64,000 nucleotides of DNA from Caproicibacterium argilliputei (GCF_029211325.2 NZ_CP135996.1:2232001-2296000), one strand, 5' to 3'; shown: positions 25,499-34,981, numbered from the stretch's first letter. A program made the numbers and translations. The notes: generated from the letters alone by a model not told the origin.

Positions 25499-27898
25499 TT
25501 ACTTCTGTTCCGGCGTGTGCCACTTCCAGTCGCGAACCTCAGGGAGATCCTGACCGTAAGTGCTGATATATTGCTTATGCGCAACGAGGGTATCGTTCAT
25601 CTTCTGGATGAGGTATGCCCCACGATTGCCAAGCTGCGGCAAGCGGTTGATGACATCCTTGACCAAATGGAAACGGTCGATCTCGTTTTGTACACGCATA
25701 TCAAACGGAGTTGTAATGGTGCCCTCTTCGCGGTAGCCGCAGACGTGCAGGTTGCGGTTATGGCGATGGTAAGTCAGCTCATGAATGAGCGTCGGGTAGC
25801 CGTGGAACGCAAAGATAATCGGCTTATCGGTGGTGAAGAGTGCGTCGTAGTCCACGTCGGTAAGGCCGTGCGGATGCTTGGTGCTCGGCTCCAGCTTCAT
25901 CAGGTCAACCACGTTGATTACGCGGATTTTCAGCTCCGGCAGGCTGTCACGCAGAATGGTGACTGCCGCCAGTGTTTCCAGCGTCGGGGTGTCGCCGCAG
26001 CACGCCATGACCACGTCAGGCTCTGCGTTCTGGTCGCTGCTTGCCCACTCCCAGATGCCGATGCCCTGGGTGCAGTGCTTGACAGCCTGCTCCATGGTCA
26101 GCCACTGGGGGCGCGGATGTTTGGAAGTAACCATAACGTTCACATAGTTCTTGCTGCGCACGCAGTGGTCAAACACAGACAGCAGGCAGTTCGTATCCGG
26201 CGGCAGGTACAGGCGCACAACATCCGCTTTCTTATTGGCAATATGGTCAAGGAAGCCGGGATCCTGATGGGTAAAGCCGTTGTGATCCTGCTGCCACACG
26301 TTGGAAGTCAGAATCAGGTTCAGGGAAGAAATCGGCTGGCGCCACGGCAATTGGTTGCAAACCTTGAGCCACTTCGCGTGCTGGGCAGCCATGCTGTCCA
26401 CAATGCGGATAAACGCCTCATAGCTTGCAAAGAAACCATGACGGCCGGTCAGCAGGTAACCTTCCAGCCAGCCCTCGCACATATGCTCGCTGAGCATGGA
26501 ATCCATCACGCGGCCGTCTGTTGCCAGGAATTCATCGTTGTCCAGATGTTTTGCGTTCCAGTCACGGTTCGTTTCCTCAAAGACCTTGTTCAAACGGTTC
26601 GACATCGTTTCGTCAGGCCCGAAGATACGGAAATTGCGGCTGGCTTTGTTGAGCTTGAAAATATCGCGGACAAAACCGCCCAGCTCAATCATATCCTGCT
26701 TTTCAACAGCGCCGGGTGCCGGCACATCCACCGCATAATCGCGGAAGTCGGGCAGGCGCAGGTCGTGCAGCAGCTTGCCGCCGTTGGCGTGCGGGTTGGA
26801 ACCAATGCGATGCTCCCCAGTCGGCGCCAGTGCCTGCAGTTCCGGAACCAAGTGGCCGTTTTCGTCAAACAGCTCTTCCGGATGGTAGCTGTGCAGCCAG
26901 TCGCTCAGCTGCTGCAGATGCTCCGGAGCCTCCATGGTCATGGGCACCTGATGGGCACGGAATGTACCCTCAATCTGCTTGCCGTCCACCACTTTCGGGC
27001 CAGTCCAGCCCTTCGGGGTGCGCAGAACAATCATCGGCCACTGCGGGCGGGTTGCATCGCCGGTTTCACGGGCGTGCTTCTGAATCGCCTTGATCTCCTC
27101 AACAACCGTATCCAGTGTCTCCGCCATCTTGCGGTGCATGGTCATCGGGTCGTCGCCCTCGACAAAGTACGGCTTCCAGCCGCAGCCCTTGAAGAAGTTT
27201 TCCACTTCCTCGTGGGACATCCGGGAGAAGATGGTCGGGTTGCTGATTTTGTAGCCATTCAGGTGCAGAATCGGCAGCACAGCACCGTCGGAAACCGGAT
27301 TGAGGAACTTGTTGGAGTGCCAGCTGGTGGCCAGCGGGCCTGTTTCCGCCTCGCCGTCGCCCACGATGCAGGCGGTAATCAAATCCGGGTTGTCAAACAC
27401 AGAGCCGAACGCATGGGCAATGGAGTAGCCCAACTCGCCGCCCTCGTTGATGGAGCCGGGGGTTTCCGGCGCAACGTGGCTGGAAATTCCGCCGGGGAAA
27501 GAGAACTGCTTGAAGAGCTTTTTCATGCCTTCCTCATCCCGGCTGATGTTCGGGTAAACTTCGCTGTAAGTGCCCTCCAGGTACGTATTGGCTACGAAGA
27601 AGTTGCCTCCGTGGCCCGGACCGGAAATCAGGATCATGTCAAGGTCATACTTCTTAATGGCACGATTCAGGTGCACATAAACGAAGTTCTGCCCGGGCAC
27701 AGTGCCCCAGTGGCCGACAATCTTTTTCTTGACGTCGTCCATGGTCAGCGGGCGCTTGAGCAGCGGATTGTCCAGCAGATACAGCTGACCTGCGCCAAGA
27801 TAATTGGCAGCACGCCAGTATGCATCCATCTTTTTCAGATAGTCATCGGTCAGGGGCTGCTTTTCCACACACCCCTGGTCTTGCATGGCTTTTGTCAT
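25499..27898 (-). CDS. xfp: xylulose-5-phosphate/fructose-6-phosphate phosphoketolase
   Basis: A 799-residue thiamine-diphosphate enzyme that cleaves xylulose 5-phosphate (and possibly fructose 6-phosphate) with phosphate to acetyl phosphate and glyceraldehyde 3-phosphate (or erythrose 4-phosphate). Family signatures [14 protein letters not shown] and [19 protein letters not shown] lie near residues 152-190, and ISGPGHGGN near 85. Full length for the family. It is a single gene with a consensus promoter and a leader of about 170 nt. It offers an outlet for the pentose phosphates produced from nucleosides by the operon at 5897-14378. Confidence 0.97.
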   Translation of the reverse strand: MTKAMQDQGCVEKQPLTDDYLKKMDAYWRAANYLGAGQLYLLDNPLLKRPLTMDDVKKKIVGHWGTVPGQNFVYVHLNRAIKKYDLDMILISGPGHGGNFFVANTYLEGTYSEVYPNISRDEEGMKKLFKQFSFPGGISSHVAPETPGSINEGGELGYSIAHAFGSVFDNPDLITACIVGDGEAETGPLATSWHSNKFLNPVSDGAVLPILHLNGYKISNPTIFSRMSHEEVENFFKGCGWKPYFVEGDDPMTMHRKMAETLDTVVEEIKAIQKHARETGDATRPQWPMIVLRTPKGWTGPKVVDGKQIEGTFRAHQVPMTMEAPEHLQQLSDWLHSYHPEELFDENGHLVPELQALAPTGEHRIGSNPHANGGKLLHDLRLPDFRDYAVDVPAPGAVEKQDMIELGGFVRDIFKLNKASRNFRIFGPDETMSNRLNKVFEETNRDWNAKHLDNDEFLATDGRVMDSMLSEHMCEGWLEGYLLTGRHGFFASYEAFIRIVDSMAAQHAKWLKVCNQLPWRQPISSLNLILTSNVWQQDHNGFTHQDPGFLDHIANKKADVVRLYLPPDTNCLLSVFDHCVRSKNYVNVMVTSKHPRPQWLTMEQAVKHCTQGIGIWEWASSDQNAEPDVVMACCGDTPTLETLAAVTILRDSLPELKIRVINVVDLMKLEPSTKHPHGLTDVDYDALFTTDKPIIFAFHGYPTLIHELTYHRHNRNLHVCGYREEGTITTPFDMRVQNEIDRFHLVKDVINRLPQLGNRGAYLIQKMNDTLVAHKQYISTYGQDLPEVRDWKWHTPEQK

Positions 27899-27960
27899 TT
27901 AGAATCAGTCTCTTTCTGTTAGAGTTGACCGATTGTCTGCATGGTCAGCAGGCAGCCTGC

Positions 27961-28015
27961 ACTGACAAATTTTACAGTGTTTTGATGTGCTTTGCAACAT
28001 TGGTACTGACAAATT
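27961..28015 (-). repeat. 11-bp direct repeats in the xfp leader
   Basis: AATTTGTCAGT occurs twice on the minus strand (27971-27961 and 28015-28005), 44 bp apart, that is about four helical turns, downstream of the xfp promoter. This could be a regulator binding pair or coincidence. No gene lies in 27899-28259. Confidence 0.45.
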
Positions 28016-28077
28016 CGCAAGTTTCAACAATACAAGTAGGTTGCTTGTTAATGATCAGGCATTGGTCATTTGTAATA

Positions 28078-28106
28078 AGCATATTCTGTTGTGAATTATT
28101 TGTCAA
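28078..28106 (-). promoter_or_regulatory. xfp promoter
   Basis: Minus-strand TTGACA (28106-28101) and TATGCT (28083-28078) with 17 bp between. The predicted start is near 28071, leaving a leader of about 170 nt before the xfp ATG. Confidence 0.8.
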
Positions 28107-28259
28107 TACTTTTCTGTGTTTTTTGCAAAATTGTATAGACATGTTTTTACTCCTGTACAAATTCTACTGCAAAATGCTGATAGAAAAGCGCCGACTGCTT
28201 TTCCGCAACAAATATGTTATAATCAATGTGGAAAAGAAAACAGAGAAAGGAGCCGGCAA

Positions 28260-28934
28260 ATGTACAAAATTTTGATTGTTGAGGACGATGCCATTATTGC
28301 GTCTGCTGTGGCCAAGCACCTGAGCGGCTGGGGAATGCAGCCAAAGGCAGTGCGGGACTTTCACGCGGTTGATTTAGAATTTGCCGCCTTTGACCCGCAG
28401 CTGGTGCTGCTGGATCTTTCGCTTCCGTTTTACAATGGATTTCACTGGTGTGAACAAATCCGGCAAATCTCCAAGGTGCCCATCCTGTTTCTTTCCTCTG
28501 CGGCAGACAACATGAACATGGTCATGGCAATGAATCTGGGCGCGGATGATTTTATTGCGAAACCGTTTGACCTGAACGTTCTGACCGCAAAAATTCAGGC
28601 GGTGCTGCGGCGAACCTATGCTTTCGGCACGCCGGAGGATTTGCTGGCGTGCGGCGGCGCCATCCTGAACCTTTCGGAGGCAACCGTTACTTTTAACGAA
28701 CAGAAAACCGCGCTTTCCAAAAACGAACTGAAAATTCTGCAGTCCCTGTTTGAAAGCGCCGGCAAAGTGGTGCGGCGTGAAGATTTAATGGCACGGCTGT
28801 GGGAAACGGACTGCTACATTGATGAAAACACGCTGACGGTCAACATCAATCGCCTGCGCCGCAAACTTGCTAAAATTGGCCTAAACGATTTAATCCTTAC
28901 TAAAAAAGGTCTAGGATATCTGGTGAAATCATGA
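28260..28934 (+). CDS. OmpR-family response regulator (BceR-like)
   Basis: A 224-residue two-domain regulator. The receiver domain has the acidic pair EDD, the phosphorylatable Asp in LVLLDLSLPF (about residue 52) and Lys in AKPFD (about 102). The C-terminal winged helix is recognisable from LSKNELKILQSLFESAGKVV and NTLTVNINRLRRKL. The ATG at 28260 follows AAAGGAGCCGGCAA. It overlaps the kinase gene by four bases (ATGA). With the kinase and the BceAB-like transporter it forms a peptide-antibiotic response module; its probable operator is at 30462-30477. Confidence 0.9.
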   Translation: MYKILIVEDDAIIASAVAKHLSGWGMQPKAVRDFHAVDLEFAAFDPQLVLLDLSLPFYNGFHWCEQIRQISKVPILFLSSAADNMNMVMAMNLGADDFIAKPFDLNVLTAKIQAVLRRTYAFGTPEDLLACGGAILNLSEATVTFNEQKTALSKNELKILQSLFESAGKVVRREDLMARLWETDCYIDENTLTVNINRLRRKLAKIGLNDLILTKKGLGYLVKS

Positions 28935-29923
28935 AACTTTTTCTCTCGTATCTGCGGATGCACAGCAAAACCATCGTTTATTTCACCGTGGTTCTACTGA
29001 TTTTCTGCACCATTTTTGCACTATACAGTCTGCCGCTTGATGCGGTCGGTTACGCCGCGTTGCTGTGCGGCTTTATCGGTCTGCTGTTTCTGCTCCTTGA
29101 TTTTCTGCACTTTCGGAAAAAGCACTTCGCCCTGCAGGACCTTACCGAACGGGTAAAGTACGGTTTGGATTGCCTGCCTGCGCCGAAATCGCCAGTTGAG
29201 AAGGACTATCAGACTCTGCTGCAAGCGCTGTACCGTACCGCCGCAGAAATGGCCGCCGAGCAGGACTGTTCCCGCCGGGAGATGGTGGAGTACTACACGC
29301 TGTGGGCGCATCAGATTAAGACGCCGATTGCCGCCATGCACATCCTGCTGCAGGATGATGAAAGCAGGGAACGCTCCGCGCTGACAGACTCGCTTTTTAA
29401 AATTGAGGAATATGTGGGCATGGTTCTGTCATATCTGCGTCTGGACAGTGAAACCAGCGACTTTGTGTTTAAACGGTATTCTCTGGACAGCATTCTGAAA
29501 CAAGCGATTCACAAATACGCGCCGCTGTTCATCCGGCAAAAAATCGCCCTGCGGTATCAGCCGGTTGCCTATACGGTGCTTACCGATGAAAAGTGGCTTC
29601 TGTTTGTCGTGGAGCAGTTGCTTTCAAACGCGCTGAAATACACCAAATCCGGCGGCGTGGTAGAAATCCGCCTGCAGTCCCCCGACACTCTGGTCATCGC
29701 AGACACCGGCATCGGCATTGCGGCGGAGGATCTGCCGCGCATCGGACAAAAGGGGTTTACCGGCTACAACGGGCGCACGGATAAAAAGTCGACCGGTATC
29801 GGGCTGTATTTATGCAGGCGGGTTCTGGGCAAACTGTCGCACACCTTTTCTATTGAATCGGAAGTCGGCAAAGGTACAATCGTAAAAATTGGTCTGGAAA
29901 GCAACCATCTTCCCTTCGAATAG
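28931..29923 (+). CDS. intramembrane-sensing histidine kinase (BceS-like)
   Basis: A 330-residue kinase with two closely spaced membrane helices (about residues 13-31 and 38-57) and almost no extracellular loop, as in BceS kinases that read the state of their ABC transporter and do not bind the drug directly. The H-box is HQIKTPIAAM (His near residue 127), the N box EQLLSNALKYTK near 236, and ADTGIGI and GIGLYL form the ATP lid. It phosphorylates the regulator encoded just upstream. The 74-bp repeat array begins right after its stop. Confidence 0.9.
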   Translation: MKLFLSYLRMHSKTIVYFTVVLLIFCTIFALYSLPLDAVGYAALLCGFIGLLFLLLDFLHFRKKHFALQDLTERVKYGLDCLPAPKSPVEKDYQTLLQALYRTAAEMAAEQDCSRREMVEYYTLWAHQIKTPIAAMHILLQDDESRERSALTDSLFKIEEYVGMVLSYLRLDSETSDFVFKRYSLDSILKQAIHKYAPLFIRQKIALRYQPVAYTVLTDEKWLLFVVEQLLSNALKYTKSGGVVEIRLQSPDTLVIADTGIGIAAEDLPRIGQKGFTGYNGRTDKKSTGIGLYLCRRVLGKLSHTFSIESEVGKGTIVKIGLESNHLPFE

Positions 29924-29924
29924 C

Positions 29925-30365
29925 GTGCGCGGGGAAGCCCCCGCTGGCGGTGTGCGCGGGGAAGCCCCCGCTGGCGATGTGCTGAAGTTCACGGAGCGTG
30001 CTTTCCTTTCTTTTACAGTCTGCGTCAACGTAAAGGCGGTGCTTCGAACAGGCTGCTTTCCGCCGCTCTTTCAGAAAGGAACGGAGTGTGGACAAAGCCT
30101 GCCGCGGGCGGTGTGCGCGGGGAAGCCCCCGCGGGCGGTGTGCTGAAGTTCACGGAGCGTGCTTTCCTTTCTTTTACAGTCTGCGTCAACGTAAAGGCGG
30201 TGCTTCGAACAGGTTATTTTCCGCCGTTCTTTGCGAAAGCGGCGGGGAAGTCCCCGCGGGCGGTGTGCGCGGGGAAGCCCCCGCTGGCGGTGTGCTGAAG
30301 TTCACGGAGCGTGCTTTCCTTTCTTTTACAGTCTGCGTCAACGTAAAGGCGGTGCTTCGAACAGG
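29925..30365 (+). repeat. tandem array: three identical 74-bp repeats with 25-bp GC-rich palindromic units
   Basis: Three perfect 74-bp copies start at 29979, 30140 and 30292 (each GTGCTGAAGTTCACGGAGCG ... TTCGAACAGG). They are preceded by copies of a 25-bp unit containing GCGGGGAAGCCCCCGC, a hairpin-forming core, at 29925, 29952, 30113 and 30265; a diverged copy is near 30239. The sequence after each 74-mer (TTTCCGCCG.TCTTT) is also conserved. Open frames through the array are repeats of the same peptide in several frames, and I do not consider them genes. Periods are 161 and 152 bp. The array separates the kinase gene from the transporter promoter. Confidence 0.92.
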
Positions 30366-30461
30366 TTATTTTCCGCCGCTCTTTCAGGAAGTGGCGGGGT
30401 ATGGTGGTGAAACCCGCCGCGACCTTTAATAAGAAGCAGGTTCCGGCTGCAAGCCTCCAAC

Positions 30462-30477
30462 CTTACACAACTGTAAG
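30462..30477 (+). promoter_or_regulatory. BceR-type operator upstream of bceA
   Basis: CTTACACAACTGTAAG contains TTACA-N4-TGTAA, an exact match to the inverted repeat known for BceR-like regulators (TNACA-N4-TGTAA). It lies about 60 bp upstream of the -10 element at 30530, with a half-site-like GTAAG following near 30493. Confidence 0.8.
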
Positions 30478-30529
30478 ATTGACCTGCAAAACGTAAGTTG
30501 ATTCGATGGCAGGGCGCTTCTGCACTTGC

Positions 30530-30535
30530 TATACT
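30530..30535 (+). promoter_or_regulatory. -10 element of bceAB promoter
   Basis: TATACT with no recognisable -35 (TGGCAG at the 17-bp position), consistent with a promoter that needs the activated response regulator. Confidence 0.6.
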
Positions 30536-30568
30536 GGAATCATCAACGAACGGGAGGTCATTCGCTAC

Positions 30569-31336
30569 ATGGCAATTTTAGAGGTCAGTAACCTGAAAAA
30601 AATTTATACCACCCGCCTGGGTGGAACACACGTAGAAGCGCTGCGCAATGTCACGTTTTCTGCAGAGCAGGGCGAGTACGTTGCCATCATGGGAGAAAGC
30701 GGCAGCGGCAAAACCACCCTGCTGAACATCCTTGCGGCACTGGATACCCCTACTTCCGGTCAGGTCATTCTGGACGGAAAGCGCCTGTCCGACTTAAAAG
30801 AAAAGGATTTATCCGCTTTCCGGCGGAACAACCTTGGCTTTGTTTTTCAGGACTTTAACCTGCTGGACACTTTCTCCCTGCAAGACAACATTTTTCTACC
30901 GCTGGTGCTGTCCGGAAAGGCATACCCCGAAATGAAAGAAAAGCTGGACCCCATCGCCGCCAAGCTGGGCCTGACAGAGCTTCTGCAAAAATATCCTTAC
31001 GAAGTTTCCGGCGGACAGAAGCAGCGTGCCGCTGTGGCACGCGCCATCATCACCGAGCCCAAGCTGCTGCTGGCAGACGAACCCACCGGCGCACTGGATT
31101 CCCGCTCCGCCGACGGACTGCTGAAAGTCTTTGACAGCCTGAATGCCGCCGGGCAAACCGTCATCATGGTTACACACAGTGTCATGGCCGCCAGCCACGC
31201 ACGCCGGGTACTGTTTATCCGCGACGGGGAAATCTTTCATCAAATTTACCGCAGCCGGAATACCGAGGAGGAAATGTTCGCGAAAATTTCCGATACCCTG
31301 ACTCTGATTGCAACAGGCGGTGAAAAGAATGGGTAA
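30569..31336 (+). CDS. BceA-like ABC transporter ATPase
   Basis: A 255-residue ATPase of the MacB/BceA group, with Walker A GESGSGKTT, signature VSGGQKQRAAVA, Walker B LLLADEPTGALD and the H-loop in VTHS. I start at the ATG at 30569 after GGGAGGT. It pairs with the large permease encoded downstream (8-bp overlap) to shield or remove lipid II-binding peptide antibiotics and to signal to the kinase. Confidence 0.9.
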   Translation: MAILEVSNLKKIYTTRLGGTHVEALRNVTFSAEQGEYVAIMGESGSGKTTLLNILAALDTPTSGQVILDGKRLSDLKEKDLSAFRRNNLGFVFQDFNLLDTFSLQDNIFLPLVLSGKAYPEMKEKLDPIAAKLGLTELLQKYPYEVSGGQKQRAAVARAIITEPKLLLADEPTGALDSRSADGLLKVFDSLNAAGQTVIMVTHSVMAASHARRVLFIRDGEIFHQIYRSRNTEEEMFAKISDTLTLIATGGEKNG

Positions 31337-33350
31337 GACCTTTTACGCAAAGCTCGCCGCACAGAATCTCAAGAAAAACAGCAAATTTTACATTCCGTAC
31401 TTTACTGCAAGCTCCATCACCGCTGCAATGTTTTACATCATTTCGTTTCTGACGCACAACCCGGCTTTAGAGGACCACCAAACCCAAACCGTCTTTCTGC
31501 AAATGGGCACTTACATCATCGGTATTTTCGCCGTGATTATCTTGCTGTACATCAACAGCTTTCTCATGAAGCGGCGGCAAAAGGAAATTGGGCTTTACAA
31601 CGTGCTCGGCATGGAAAAGCGGCACATCGGCCGCATTTTCGGTTGGGAAACGGTTTACTCCTACGGAATCACCATGCTCTGCGGTTTTGCTGTGGGTATT
31701 TTGCTGAGCAAGCTGTTTTTGCTGCTGCTTTACAAGCTGACCAATGTGACAGACGCATTCACCTTCTTTATCGACAGCACGGGAATTGCAGAGACGTTGA
31801 TTCTGTTTGCGGGTATTTTCCTGCTGTTGCTGGTACTGAACCGCATTAAAATCCACCTTTCCAATCCGGTGGAACTGCTGCGCGGCGGCAATGTCGGTGA
31901 AAAAGAGCCGAAGGCAAACTGGTTTCTCGCGGTGCTGGGGCTTGTCCTGACCGGCATCGGCTACTACATTGCCCTGACCACCAACGAACCGATTGCCGCC
32001 ATTCGGAATTTCTTTCTCGCTGTGGTTCTAGTGATTATCGGCACCTATTTTCTCTTTATTGCCGGCACAGTCGCCCTACTCAAGCTGCTGAAAAAGCACA
32101 AAAAATTCTATTACAAAACGAATCATTTTACGGCTGTTTCCGGCCTTTTATACCGGATGAAGCAAAACGCTGCCGGTCTGGCGAGCATCTGCATTCTGGC
32201 AACTATGGTCATTGTGATGATTTCTGCGACGGTTTCACTCAACATCGGCGCAAATGACGTACTGGACACCCAGTACCCATATGACTATACGGTCACCATG
32301 TACAACACCCCGAAAGTAGATGGGAAATCCTTTCAAAAAAAATTTAACAATGCCATCGCGTTTGATTCCCTTAGCAAAACCATCCGGGACGAACACGGAA
32401 CCAGCTACCTATGCGTAGAAGCTTTTCCAACTGCAAACGGCAATTATCGGCTGCCGACCAGCACCGACGAATATTACAGCAGCAACTCCACCCATTTTTA
32501 TTTTTTGACTGCGAAATCCTATCAGGAAGCGATGGGCGTGCCGCTTTCCCTGCAGAACGGTGAAGTTGCCGTCTACGATGCAAACCGCGCTTCGCTCCCC
32601 ACCTCTTTTTCCATTTTGGGGCAGACCTTTCAGATTACCAAGCAGCTGTCCCGCACGCCTTTCAGCAAAAGCGCAGCCTTAGGCGATACATACATCATCG
32701 CTGTCAAAGACGAGCAGGTTCTGGACACGCTGCAGAAGGGGCAGGAAAAGGCCCTGCACGGTTTTGTGGATGCTTCGAGAACCGCATATGCCTACTCCCT
32801 TTCGTTTAATACCGACGGCACACCGGAACAGAAAATCAACCTGATGCACAGTGCTTTCTCCAGTATTTCGGAAATCACGCAGAGTAATAACGGCACTGTT
32901 TCCTCTTCTGTTGACTGTCGGCAAGATGCGGAAAATGCTTTTCACGAAATGTACGGCGGGATGCTGTTCCTCGGCTTGTTCCTTTCCATTCTGTTCCTAA
33001 TGGCAACCGTGCTCATCATCTACTACAAGCAGATTTCTGAAGGCTATGAGGATGCGGACCGCTACCGGATTATGCGGCAGGTTGGCATGAGCCGCGCGGA
33101 GGTCAAAAAATCCATTCACAGCCAAATTCTGATTGTCTTTTTCCTGCCGCTGCTTGTGGCAGTCATTCACATGGCGGGGGTGTTCCGCTTTATGACGCTC
33201 CTGCTCAAGGCAATGTACTTGGGCAACGTACCGCTTTTTGCGCTGTGCACGGTCTGTACCGTTGCGGTGTTCGCAATCGTTTATACCTTGGTTTACAGTG
33301 CTACAACACGCACTTACTACAAAATTGTTTCTCCAGCCAAACAGGCATAA
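31329..33350 (+). CDS. BceB-like ABC transporter permease
   Basis: A 673-residue FtsX-domain permease with about ten hydrophobic segments and one large extracellular domain (roughly residues 310-520), the architecture specific to BceB-type transporters that recognise bacitracin, nisin or similar peptides. The N-terminus FYAKLAAQNLKKNSKFYIPY and the motif QKEIGLYNVLGMEKRHI are typical. The start at 31329 overlaps bceA; an ATG seven codons earlier is possible. Neighbouring kinase and regulator genes complete the module. The drug cannot be predicted. Confidence 0.9.
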   Translation: MGKTFYAKLAAQNLKKNSKFYIPYFTASSITAAMFYIISFLTHNPALEDHQTQTVFLQMGTYIIGIFAVIILLYINSFLMKRRQKEIGLYNVLGMEKRHIGRIFGWETVYSYGITMLCGFAVGILLSKLFLLLLYKLTNVTDAFTFFIDSTGIAETLILFAGIFLLLLVLNRIKIHLSNPVELLRGGNVGEKEPKANWFLAVLGLVLTGIGYYIALTTNEPIAAIRNFFLAVVLVIIGTYFLFIAGTVALLKLLKKHKKFYYKTNHFTAVSGLLYRMKQNAAGLASICILATMVIVMISATVSLNIGANDVLDTQYPYDYTVTMYNTPKVDGKSFQKKFNNAIAFDSLSKTIRDEHGTSYLCVEAFPTANGNYRLPTSTDEYYSSNSTHFYFLTAKSYQEAMGVPLSLQNGEVAVYDANRASLPTSFSILGQTFQITKQLSRTPFSKSAALGDTYIIAVKDEQVLDTLQKGQEKALHGFVDASRTAYAYSLSFNTDGTPEQKINLMHSAFSSISEITQSNNGTVSSSVDCRQDAENAFHEMYGGMLFLGLFLSILFLMATVLIIYYKQISEGYEDADRYRIMRQVGMSRAEVKKSIHSQILIVFFLPLLVAVIHMAGVFRFMTLLLKAMYLGNVPLFALCTVCTVAVFAIVYTLVYSATTRTYYKIVSPAKQA

Positions 33351-33352
33351 GA

Positions 33353-33395
33353 AAAGCAGCCGCCCGGATAAGTTTCCGTGCGGCTGTTTCTTTTT
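33353..33395. terminator. bidirectional terminator between bceB and coaX
   Basis: AAAGCAGCCGC-CCGGA / TTCCG-GCGGCTGTTTC with a short loop, followed by TTTTT. The stop of coaX (minus strand) touches its right edge, so it serves both convergent genes. Confidence 0.8.
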
Positions 33396-34173
33396 ATGCC
33401 TTTATCGTTTTGGTATTCTTGCGGTACAGAATTAAAAGTCCTTTCAGCATGAGTGTATCGTCCAAAATGATGGAATGGCGGCACTGCGCCACGATGGTCG
33501 GCGCGACACCACCGGTTGCCACCACCGTAGCCTTTGCGCCCAATTCCTCCTCCGCGCGGTCAATCACGCCGTCAATCATGGCTGCGTGACCGTAAACCGC
33601 GCCGGAGCGCATACAGTCCTTGGTGTTCTGCCCAATCATCCGCTGCGGCGTGTCCAGATCCACATGGGAAAGCTGACTTGCGTTATTTGCCAGTGCATTT
33701 AAAGCCACCACCGGGCCGGACATGATCATGCCGCCGATGTAGCTGCCCTTTTCGTCAATAACAGAGAGCGTCGTTGCCGTGCCCATGTCAAAAATAAAAA
33801 TCGGCTTGGGGTATGCAGCCAACGCCGCGACTGCGTCCACCACCAAATCCGCCCCCAGCGTTGCCGGATTATCCATTCGGATGTTAAGCCCGGTTTTCAG
33901 CCCGGAGCTGACAATCAGCGCAATTTTTCCCGTTACCAGGCGCACCGCCTCCTGCAGCGGCACCGACAGCGCCGGTACAACAGAAGAAATGATGGCGCCC
34001 TCCACCCCGTGCCGGTCAATGCCATGCAAATGGAACAGGTTGCGAATCATCAGGGCATATTCGTCGCTGGTTTTCTGGACATCCGTGGAAAGCCGCGCTG
34101 TGAAATACGTATATTCACTGTCCAAACAGCCCAGAACAATGTTTGTGTTGCCAACATCAATCGCTATAATCAT
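33394..34173 (-). CDS. coaX: type III pantothenate kinase
   Basis: A 259-residue ASKHA-fold kinase that phosphorylates pantothenate, the first step of coenzyme A synthesis; type III enzymes are not feedback-inhibited by CoA. The phosphate motif IDVGNTNIVLG is at the N-terminus, DNPATLGADLV near residue 100, and FDMGTATT near 128. I use the ATG at 34173 with AGAAAGGCGAG upstream. The PanT-like gene lies 55 bp upstream on the same strand. Confidence 0.95.
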   Translation of the reverse strand: MIIAIDVGNTNIVLGCLDSEYTYFTARLSTDVQKTSDEYALMIRNLFHLHGIDRHGVEGAIISSVVPALSVPLQEAVRLVTGKIALIVSSGLKTGLNIRMDNPATLGADLVVDAVAALAAYPKPIFIFDMGTATTLSVIDEKGSYIGGMIMSGPVVALNALANNASQLSHVDLDTPQRMIGQNTKDCMRSGAVYGHAAMIDGVIDRAEEELGAKATVVATGGVAPTIVAQCRHSIILDDTLMLKGLLILYRKNTKTIKA

Positions 34174-34228
34174 AAAAACTCGCCTTTCTAAAAGAAACAC
34201 GCACATCCGCTGTGCGCGTAAAAATCTG

Positions 34229-34876
34229 TCAAACTGTCCTATCCCTGTCCGGCTGTACTAGGCGCTGCAGCACGATGCCAAGCGCCGCCGTCAGAACGCC
34301 GGCCGCCACAGCCTCAATGCCGCCGTTAAACCCGACAATGCCCAGCAGGATTTCGGTCACGGCATCCGGCGCGATTCCCTTTGCCGCCGCGTACGCATCC
34401 CGAAACAGAAAGCCGATGAGCCCCATGACCAAAAGGGTATTCGTCAGAGAACCGGCAACACCGCTGACTGCAAGCGCCGCAGTGGTTTTTCGGCGGCCTT
34501 TCAGGCGTTTTTGCAGCCATTGATACACAAAATAGGGAAAAACCCCAACCAGAATCCGCGGCAGAAAACAGACAAGCAGCGCCACCGGTGTGCCTTGCGT
34601 CGTGCCCGGCAGCGGCACAAACGGCGAAAATGTAAAGGAAGTCAGCGCCGGTGCCATCGTGTTGTTCAGCAGACTGGTCAGTCCAAACAGCACCCCCAGG
34701 CCGGCGCCGTACCCCGGCCCCAGCAACACCGACCCCAAAATCACCGGAATGTGCAGGATGGTCAACTTAATAAACGGAAGTGGAATGTACCCCAGTGGTG
34801 TCAGCCCCATAATCAATGTGATGGCTGCAAACAGGGCCATGAGCGTAAAACGGTAGTACTTTGCATCTTTTTTCAT
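34229..34876 (-). CDS. ECF transporter S component, probably pantothenate (PanT-like)
   Basis: A 215-residue membrane protein with about six hydrophobic segments and the ECF S-component features LTPLGYIPLPFIKLTILHIPVI-like (residues about 25-46) and a loop before FLPRILVGVFPYFVY. It would bind a vitamin and work with a shared ECF energising module encoded elsewhere. Pantothenate is proposed because it sits directly upstream of coaX and divergent to coaBC. A TATAAT -10 is at 34943-34938 on the minus strand, with a poor -35. Confidence 0.8.
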   Translation of the reverse strand: MKKDAKYYRFTLMALFAAITLIMGLTPLGYIPLPFIKLTILHIPVILGSVLLGPGYGAGLGVLFGLTSLLNNTMAPALTSFTFSPFVPLPGTTQGTPVALLVCFLPRILVGVFPYFVYQWLQKRLKGRRKTTAALAVSGVAGSLTNTLLVMGLIGFLFRDAYAAAKGIAPDAVTEILLGIVGFNGGIEAVAAGVLTAALGIVLQRLVQPDRDRTV

Positions 34877-34981
34877 CTTTCATTTCCTCCTGCTGCCGCT
34901 CTTTTGACAAGATGCAGCGCAAATTTGAACAAAACCCATTATAGCAGAAACCGCCTCAAAAGAAAATACTTTCCGATTCCT

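Noticed and set aside
25391..27922. An 843-codon open frame antisense to xfp
   Set aside because: It mirrors the whole phosphoketolase gene on the other strand, a known effect of high GC at third codon positions, and its translation matches no family.
29925..30365. The array as a CRISPR locus
   Set aside because: Repeats are 74 bp and 25 bp with unequal spacing, the intervening sequence is conserved instead of unique, and no cas gene is nearby.
29889..30429. Several open frames with repeating peptides in the 74-bp repeat array
   Set aside because: The same repeat reads open in more than one frame, and starts differ in each copy. The pattern comes from repeated DNA, not selection on protein.
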